Shown here: piece by piece, positions 58,925 to 64,000 of the stretch | Layout of the letters: every line of letters begins with the position of its first letter | Numbering within the stretch: the stretch's first letter is position 1 | NCBI GenBank assembly: GCA_965232895.1 | Contig: OZ247430.1 | Span: 3,534,001-3,598,000, forward strand | Direction of reading: 5' to 3' | DNA: 64,000 nucleotides | From: Bin87 sp965232895 | GTDB lineage: Bacteria > Chloroflexota > Dehalococcoidia > Lucifugimonadales > UBA3495 | Translations under genes and position numbers: made by a program | Notes under the pieces: model-generated | The model's database searches: none | The model's input: only the letters and a program-made list of their open reading frames with translations | What the model was told of the DNA's origin: nothing

Positions 58925-59391
58925 CGGAAGTTTTCTCCAAAGTAGATCTCGCAAAGAGAGTATACCGGGGAATGAGCGGCAGTCTGTCCGGGCCAAGAAG
59001 TCCGATCAGCCAATTACCTTTCGGAGGTGCTTGGAAACAGGACAATCGCATTTAGCGTATTTGGCATAATGGACGCCTCAGATTATTGAAAGGTCGAATG
59101 CTGCATCCATCCAGAACCAGGAGTTTACGGGTCACTGCGCCGCCATTATGCCGACATTTGTCGGATTCCAACGTCCAAATCTTTCCACGTCGTCCTTGTT
59201 TCCCTCACCCAGCGGTTTTCGGTGCTCTGACCGACGCTGAAACCCTGGTAGAACATTTGTAATGCGATTGCCCTGTGCTTGGAAACCTTTTCCTTTACAG
59301 TAGGGTAACGGTCAGCATATAATCCCGACAATCTATTACGAATTTCGCAATACCAACCGCGACAATGTCCGCCTAACTTAGGGGTTCCACC
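58925..59391. other. Intergenic region with possible coding remnant
   Basis: This 467-bp gap lies between divergently transcribed genes: the lipoprotein gene (minus) and def (plus), so it should contain both promoters. It is more AT-rich than its surroundings. It holds a copy of the 14-base element end ATGCGATTGCCCTG at 59262-59275, and a minus-strand open frame described separately. Confidence 0.5.
59146..59331 (-). pseudogene. Possible gene remnant, 61 codons
   Basis: An open frame in a gap free of other genes, with ordinary protein composition (LSGLYADRYPTVKEKVSK, then MFYQGFSVGQSTENRW, ending DVGIRQMSA). The only start in the gap is TTG at 59331 with no ribosome-binding site, so it is probably a remnant. 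The 14-base repeat end occurs inside it. I cannot name a family. It may equally be chance. Confidence 0.25.
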
Positions 59392-60027
59392 GTGACCGTG
59401 CTCCAGATGCGCGTATTTCCCGATCCTATCCTGCGCCAGCGGTGCCGCAAGGTCACGCAGTTCGACGCCAAACTGGCGCAACTTGCGGCCGACATGGAAG
59501 AGACCATGAACGCCCATCACGGCGTCGGCCTGGCCGCCAACCAGGTTGGCGTGCTGCAGCGCCTGTTCGTAGTGAAAATGGAAGATTGGGAGGAAGCCCT
59601 GGTCCTGGTGAACCCGGAGATCATCCGCCGCGAGGGCCTGCGCGAAGTCGAGGAAGGCTGTCTCAGCCTGCCCGGCTACCGTGGCATGGTCAACCGAGCT
59701 GAGCGCATCCGGGTGCGTTACCAGGACGTCACGGGCCGGCAGCAGCGCCTCAAGGCTGAGTGCATGCTCGCCCAGGCCATCGAGCACGAAACCGACCACC
59801 TCAACGGCATCCTGTACATCGACCACCTCATCGCCCACGACCAGCTCTTCCGCCTCCACGTCACGGAAGATGGCGACGTGGAATACCTTCCCACCGGCGA
59901 ACCCGACGCCGCGGAACTGGAAGCCGCGGCCAATCGCATGAACCGCCGGAATGTGGTTCCTCAGTTCGACCCCAGCAACGGTCGGCCCGCCACGCGCCAG
60001 ACCGACGACGCCACCGTCGCCGACTAG
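59392..60027 (+). CDS. def: Peptide deformylase
   Basis: A 211-residue deformylase that removes formyl groups from new proteins. The three motifs are intact: GVGLAANQVG (44-53), EEGCLSLPG with Cys90, and HETDHLNG with His132, Glu133 and His136, which hold the metal. A 60-residue C-terminal extension after the catalytic domain is Asp/Glu-rich and of unknown role. GTG at 59392 is the start, with AGGGG upstream. The CCA-adding gene follows 1 bp after the stop, so the two are co-transcribed. Confidence 0.96.
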   Translation: MTVLQMRVFPDPILRQRCRKVTQFDAKLAQLAADMEETMNAHHGVGLAANQVGVLQRLFVVKMEDWEEALVLVNPEIIRREGLREVEEGCLSLPGYRGMVNRAERIRVRYQDVTGRQQRLKAECMLAQAIEHETDHLNGILYIDHLIAHDQLFRLHVTEDGDVEYLPTGEPDAAELEAAANRMNRRNVVPQFDPSNGRPATRQTDDATVAD

Positions 60028-60028
60028 C

Positions 60029-61501
60029 ATGGACTCCGCCAGCCTGATCACCCGGCTGGCCGGGTTTTTCGACGCGCGCATCGATAAGCCGGCCTGGCTG
60101 GTCGGGGGTGTCGTTCGGGATACCCTGCTGGGCCGCGATGTGCAGGACATCGACCTCGCTGTTACCGGGGATGCCCAACCCGTGGGCCAGGCCGTCGCCG
60201 ACCATCTCGGCGCCACCGCGGTGCCTCTGCCCGACTGGAACATCGTCCGTGTTGCGCTTCCCGGATTCGCCGACAATTCGCGTCCTTTCCTGATCGATAT
60301 TTCCGGTTTTGGCGGGACCATCGAGGACGATCTTCGGTCACGGGATTTCACCGTCGACGCCATGGGCATCCCCATCGGCTGCTGGGACTCTGATGAGCGG
60401 TTCGACGCGATAATCGATCCCCTCAACGGCCGGGCCGATCTGGCCCGTCGGGTCCTGCGCGCCGGCGGCGATGGCGTTTTCGACGCCGACCCGGGTCGGA
60501 TGCTGCGCGCCGTTCGCCTCGCCCAGCAGGTGGGGCTCCGCATGGAGCCGGATACCGCCCGCCTGATCCGTCGCGACGCTCGACTCCTGCACCGCGTGTC
60601 CCCCGAGCGCGTCCGCGATGAGTTCATGGCCATCCTCGCCGCCGATGGCGCTCGCCCGCAGTTGGAAGTCCTGGATCGCCTGGACCTCCTCTGCCGCGTG
60701 ATCCCGGAGCTGGAGGCTGCCAAGCACTGCCAGCAGCCCCGGTCGCACCACTATTGGGACGTGTGGGGTCATCTGGTCCACTGCGTCGAGTACGCCGAGG
60801 AGGTTACCGCCGGCCACCGCAACAACGCGATCTACACCATGGCTCCTTGGACGGCGAAAGAGGACTCCTACTTCGCTGAGATCATCGGTGACGGACACAC
60901 CCGTCGGACGGTGCTCAAGCTCGCGGCTTTGCTGCATGACATCGCCAAGCCCCAGACCCGTGCCGCTGACGCCGACGGTCGCGTCCGCTTCCTTGGTCAC
61001 AGTGAACAGGGGTCGGAGATCGTGCAGCGACGGCTGTCCTCGCTCCGCCTGTCCCGTCGGATCACGGATCTGGTTTCCGAGATGGCGCTCCACCACCTGC
61101 GGCCCAGCCAACTCCGCCACGGGTCTGCCATGCCCTCGCCACGGGCGATATTCAGGTACTACCGCGACGTCGGCGATGCCGCGGTGGACACGCTTTACCT
61201 TGCCATGGCCGACGTGCTGGCCGCCCGCGGACCCGACCTGGCCCCGGAGCGCTGGGCCAACTATGCTAGAATGGTTGCCGCTGTTCTCGAAGCCGGGGCT
61301 GAACAACCCGGAAGTCGTAATGGCAACCCACCCTTGATCAATGGCCACGACCTGATGGACTCTCTTGACCTGTCTCCCGGCCCCCGCATCGGCTCCTTGC
61401 TCGAGCGCTTGCGTGAGGCCGAAGCGGTCGGTGAAATCTCCAGCCGGGAGGACGCCATGGAACTGGCCGCCAGGCTGGTCAACCAGGGTGACCAACCGTA
61501 A
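60029..61501 (+). CDS. CCA tRNA nucleotidyltransferase / poly(A) polymerase-family protein with HD domain
   Basis: A 490-residue class II nucleotidyltransferase. The N-terminal site is WLVGGVVRDTLLGRDVQDIDLAVTGDA with the catalytic DIDL pair, then RDFTVDAMGIPI and DPGRMLRAVRLAQQVGLRMEPDTARLI. An HD phosphohydrolase-type domain follows (LAALLHDIAKPQTR, LGHSEQGSEI). Such proteins add the CCA end to tRNAs or act as poly(A) polymerases; HD-domain types can also have phosphatase activity. Start at 60029 (MDSASLITRL) is chosen since the nucleotidyltransferase fold begins there. It shares a transcript with def. Confidence 0.94.
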   Translation: MDSASLITRLAGFFDARIDKPAWLVGGVVRDTLLGRDVQDIDLAVTGDAQPVGQAVADHLGATAVPLPDWNIVRVALPGFADNSRPFLIDISGFGGTIEDDLRSRDFTVDAMGIPIGCWDSDERFDAIIDPLNGRADLARRVLRAGGDGVFDADPGRMLRAVRLAQQVGLRMEPDTARLIRRDARLLHRVSPERVRDEFMAILAADGARPQLEVLDRLDLLCRVIPELEAAKHCQQPRSHHYWDVWGHLVHCVEYAEEVTAGHRNNAIYTMAPWTAKEDSYFAEIIGDGHTRRTVLKLAALLHDIAKPQTRAADADGRVRFLGHSEQGSEIVQRRLSSLRLSRRITDLVSEMALHHLRPSQLRHGSAMPSPRAIFRYYRDVGDAAVDTLYLAMADVLAARGPDLAPERWANYARMVAAVLEAGAEQPGSRNGNPPLINGHDLMDSLDLSPGPRIGSLLERLREAEAVGEISSREDAMELAARLVNQGDQP

Positions 61502-61674
61502 TTTTCGTTGGCCGCGACTCTGTCGGATCAATGCACATAATCCCATTTGTCTTTTTGATTCGCGCAAGGGCCGCCCTGGGCAATCCGCAAAGGTAGCGGC
61601 CACATAACTCGGTCGAGCCCGATTGGCGCATCAATGCGCTGCGAATAACAGATTAGAGGCCTGGAATAGGTAGT

Positions 61675-63513
61675 ATGCGACGACGCACCGTTTTACTCAC
61701 GATTTTCATTCTGGCGGTGCTGGCTGTCTCGGCCGTCTCGCTCGCTATGCCGGAAATCCATATCGCCATACCAGGTGTAGGCCGTATCGACCGAGCTGAC
61801 ACCGGCCCGCTGGGCCTCAAGCTGGGTCTGGACCTCCAGGGCGGCGCTCATCTCGTGTACCAGGCGGACACCGGAACCATCCTTTCGGTCACCTTCCCCG
61901 ACGACGCTGAAGCCGATCCGGCTGCTGTGGACGAAGCGCTGGCCACGGTCGATTACCAGGGAGATGTGGCCCAGTTGGACGGCGGGCAAACCTACCGGAT
62001 TTCCGGGGAGTTTCTCGGCCCCGAACGCCGTGACGCAGTGCGTCAGGCCTTGACCGATGCCATCGCCGAACCCGTGGAGTTCATCACCGACGACACGCCG
62101 CCCCCCACCAACGAGCAGATGGAAGGCGTGCTCAGCATCATCAGCAATCGCGTCAACCTCTACGGAACCGAGGAACCGATCGTCCAGCGTTTCGGCGACG
62201 ACCGGATCATCGTCCAGCTTCCCGGAGCCACCGGCTCCGTCGTGTCCGTGGATTTCGTGGAGAACGCCGACGTGGAAAAGCTGGGCAGCGTGATCGCGGA
62301 TCAGGGCTACGGTAACGACGTGGAGAGCCGGGGTGAAAATCGGTTCCGCATCACCACCCAGGCCACCCTCGATACTTCAGAGCGCCAGGCCCTCCGGACC
62401 ACCCTGGAATCCGAAGTGGGCGCCATCGTCAACTACCAGGTTACCGGCAGCATCGACGACGCCAAGCGGCTCATTGGCGAAACCGCCCAGCTGGAATTTC
62501 TCCGCCGGAAGTGCGGAGCGCCCGTCGCTGCCGCCGAAGGCCGTTGCGTGCCCCCGTACACCGACAGCAGCATCGGCCTCACTGGAGAGGACCTGGATGA
62601 CGCCTATGTCGGCACCGATCAGGCCACTGGCGCGTGGGTGGTCAACATCCAGTTCGACGACGATCGCGGCACTGAGTTGTTTGGCCAGATGACCGGCGAA
62701 ATCAACACCCAGACCAACCCGCAGACGGACGAGGTCATCTCCGTGTTCCTTGACGGTCGTGAGCTGATCTCCCCCGTCGCCCGCGCCCACATCCGCGATG
62801 GGCGCAGCCAGATTTCCGGGAACTTCAACCGCGAAACCGCCCGGACGCTGGCGATCCAGCTCAAGTCCGGCAGTCTCCCGGTGCCCTTGAACCTCATCCA
62901 GGAATCCGGCGTCGATTCGATCCTCGGCAAGGAGTCCCTCGAACGCAGCCTCAAGGCCGGTATGGTCGGCCTGGGCCTGGTGCTGGTATTCGTCATCGCC
63001 TACTACCGCGCCGCCGGAGTGGTCGCGGCCGTTGCCCTCGTGTGCTACGCCATCGTCACCCTGGCCATCTTCAAGTTGGTGCCCATCACTCTCACCCTGC
63101 CTCACATTGGCGGCTTCATCTTATCCATCGGCCTGGCCGTCGACGCCAACATCCTGATCTTCGAGCGCATCAAGGAAGAAATCCGTCTGGGCCGTTCTCT
63201 GGGTTCGGCGATGGACGTGGGGTTCAACCGCGCCTGGCCCGCGATCCGGGACGGCAACGTCAGTACGCTGATCACCTGCGTCGTGCTGCTCTGGTTCGGC
63301 AACCGTTTGGGGGGTGGACTGGTCAACGGATTCGCCCTGACCCTGCTCGTGGGCGTCCTCGTCAGCATGTTCACTGCGGTCCTGGTTAGCCGCAACCTGC
63401 TCCAGGCGCTGCAGGCCACCGGTCTTGGTCGTGCCGCCAGCCTGTTCACCCCGGAAAAGATCCAGCCCCGATCTGCGGGCCAGCGTCCTCAATCGGCCCA
63501 GGGGGGCCAATAA
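61675..63513 (+). CDS. secD: Protein translocase subunit SecD
   Basis: A 612-residue RND-family SecD, part of the SecDF complex that uses proton flow to pull secreted proteins outward. There is an N-terminal membrane helix, the LGLKLGLDLQGGAHLVYQ motif, the P1 domain (about 90-370) and five more membrane helices from about residue 420, with GGFILSIGLAVDANILIFERIKEE in the centre and a Gln/Ser/Pro-rich tail. The P1 domain is somewhat longer than in minimal SecD proteins. secF follows after 3 bp. The stretch 61502-61674 upstream holds no gene. Confidence 0.96.
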   Translation: MRRRTVLLTIFILAVLAVSAVSLAMPEIHIAIPGVGRIDRADTGPLGLKLGLDLQGGAHLVYQADTGTILSVTFPDDAEADPAAVDEALATVDYQGDVAQLDGGQTYRISGEFLGPERRDAVRQALTDAIAEPVEFITDDTPPPTNEQMEGVLSIISNRVNLYGTEEPIVQRFGDDRIIVQLPGATGSVVSVDFVENADVEKLGSVIADQGYGNDVESRGENRFRITTQATLDTSERQALRTTLESEVGAIVNYQVTGSIDDAKRLIGETAQLEFLRRKCGAPVAAAEGRCVPPYTDSSIGLTGEDLDDAYVGTDQATGAWVVNIQFDDDRGTELFGQMTGEINTQTNPQTDEVISVFLDGRELISPVARAHIRDGRSQISGNFNRETARTLAIQLKSGSLPVPLNLIQESGVDSILGKESLERSLKAGMVGLGLVLVFVIAYYRAAGVVAAVALVCYAIVTLAIFKLVPITLTLPHIGGFILSIGLAVDANILIFERIKEEIRLGRSLGSAMDVGFNRAWPAIRDGNVSTLITCVVLLWFGNRLGGGLVNGFALTLLVGVLVSMFTAVLVSRNLLQALQATGLGRAASLFTPEKIQPRSAGQRPQSAQGGQ

Positions 63514-63516
63514 CGA

Positions 63517-64000
63517 ATGTTGAATATCGTCGGCAAACGCGGCTGGTACTTCGTCATTTCGGCCTTGGTGATCATACCTGGCCTGCTGTCCATGATTGCG
63601 CCTCCCGGTTGGGCGGCCGGCGGCTCCGGACTCCGTCCCGGCATCGACTTTTCCAGCGGTTCCGTTCTTACCGTCGCGTTTGTGGAGCCCGCCAACCCTG
63701 ACGCCGTTCGCAACGTGATGTCCGCCGTCGGGCACCCCGAGGCCCTGGTCCAATCAGTGGGTGAAAGTTCCGTCCTGATCCGTACCCGGGTGCTGGAAGA
63801 GGCGTCGGGCAACATAGTGTCGGAGCGTCAGCGCATTGAGGAAGCGCTGGAAGACCAGGTCGGCTTGATTGATGCGTCCGGCGTTGACACCGTGTCGCCC
63901 ATCATCGCTCAGGAGACCGTGCGCAACACCTTCCTTGCGCTGCTCGTAGCCTCCGTCTTCATCCTGATTTACATCTGGTACGCGTTCCGGCGCGTCCCGC
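63517..64000 (+). CDS. secF: Protein translocase subunit SecF, partial
   Basis: The first 161 residues of SecF, cut by the right edge. The N-terminal helix (GWYFVISALVIIPGLLSMIA), the LRPGIDFSSGSVLTVAF motif and the start of the second membrane helix (FLALLVASVFILIYIWYAF) are present. It starts 3 bp after the secD stop, with GGGGGG-containing sequence upstream as a weak ribosome site, so the two subunits are co-translated in the usual order. Confidence 0.95.
   Translation, partial: MLNIVGKRGWYFVISALVIIPGLLSMIAPPGWAAGGSGLRPGIDFSSGSVLTVAFVEPANPDAVRNVMSAVGHPEALVQSVGESSVLIRTRVLEEASGNIVSERQRIEEALEDQVGLIDASGVDTVSPIIAQETVRNTFLALLVASVFILIYIWYAFRRVP

Overview
The window is GC-rich, densely coded bacterial chromosome with no rRNA, tRNA, CRISPR array or intact transposase that I can see. 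The mix of housekeeping genes (hisS, metG, folE, thrC, hom, rpsF-ssb-rpsR, fhs, def, a CCA-adding enzyme, secD-secF) with many acyl-CoA and oxidoreductase genes (two CaiB/BaiF CoA-transferases, an acyl-CoA dehydrogenase, a thiolase-like protein with a DUF35 partner, an LLM-class flavin oxidoreductase, a cytosolic-looking sulfite oxidase) suggests an uncultured Chloroflexota, perhaps of the SAR202/Dehalococcoidia type. That assignment is inference from gene content, not from a marker phylogeny.

Layout. 1-8.4 kb: a partial small membrane protein (paralogue at 3.8 kb), a GlcG/HbpS-like protein, a PaREP1/HEPN-like protein, a cyclase-family protein that lacks the usual metal motif, hisS, a CoA-transferase, a polyprenyl diphosphate synthase and metG. 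8.7-13.3 kb: an S9 peptidase, then an amidase operon (GatC-like protein plus amidase) with a HEPN/MNT toxin-antitoxin pair lying between the two amidase genes. 13.3-23.5 kb, minus strand: a long biosynthetic run (hom, thrC, folE, BioF2-like acetyltransferase, GT4 glycosyltransferase, DUF502 protein, PIG-L deacetylase), preceded by rpsF-ssb-rpsR and a SurA/PpiC-like foldase. S6 and S18 carry long low-complexity tails of opposite charge. 24-28 kb: an alpha-E/ATP-grasp pair and an LLM oxidoreductase.

28-32.4 kb is a probable sulfur cluster: a thiol-dioxygenase-like cupin, a four-domain rhodanese, a small Cys/His protein on the other strand and a molybdopterin sulfite oxidase. 32.4-39.8 kb: a Uma2 nuclease-fold protein, an acyl-CoA dehydrogenase, a 1712-residue type ISP restriction-modification enzyme coupled to it by an ATGA overlap, and a DUF7689-like papain-fold candidate overlapping the restriction gene's end. 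40-45 kb: an MFS transporter, a DUF6941-like protein, a HAM1-like pyrophosphatase, a MoxR ATPase and a DAO-family oxidase. 45-47 kb: a second restriction-modification system (CfrBI-like nuclease plus N4-cytosine-type methylase). 47-51 kb: a CoA-transferase, BrnT/BrnA, and a thiolase-like/DUF35 pair. 51-52.1 kb is a 1.1-kb gene-poor island with decayed coding sequence, palindromes and a MITE-like element.

52-64 kb: a zinc-ribbon coiled-coil protein, a nitrilase-family hydrolase, a DUF1538 / DUF1538-PII fusion / CBS operon directly before fhs, a lipoprotein with recent 312-bp internal duplications, def, the CCA-adding enzyme, secD and the start of secF. The most promising uncharacterised systems are the DUF1538-PII-CBS module, the ISP-DUF7689 defence locus and the cupin-rhodanese-sulfite oxidase cluster.
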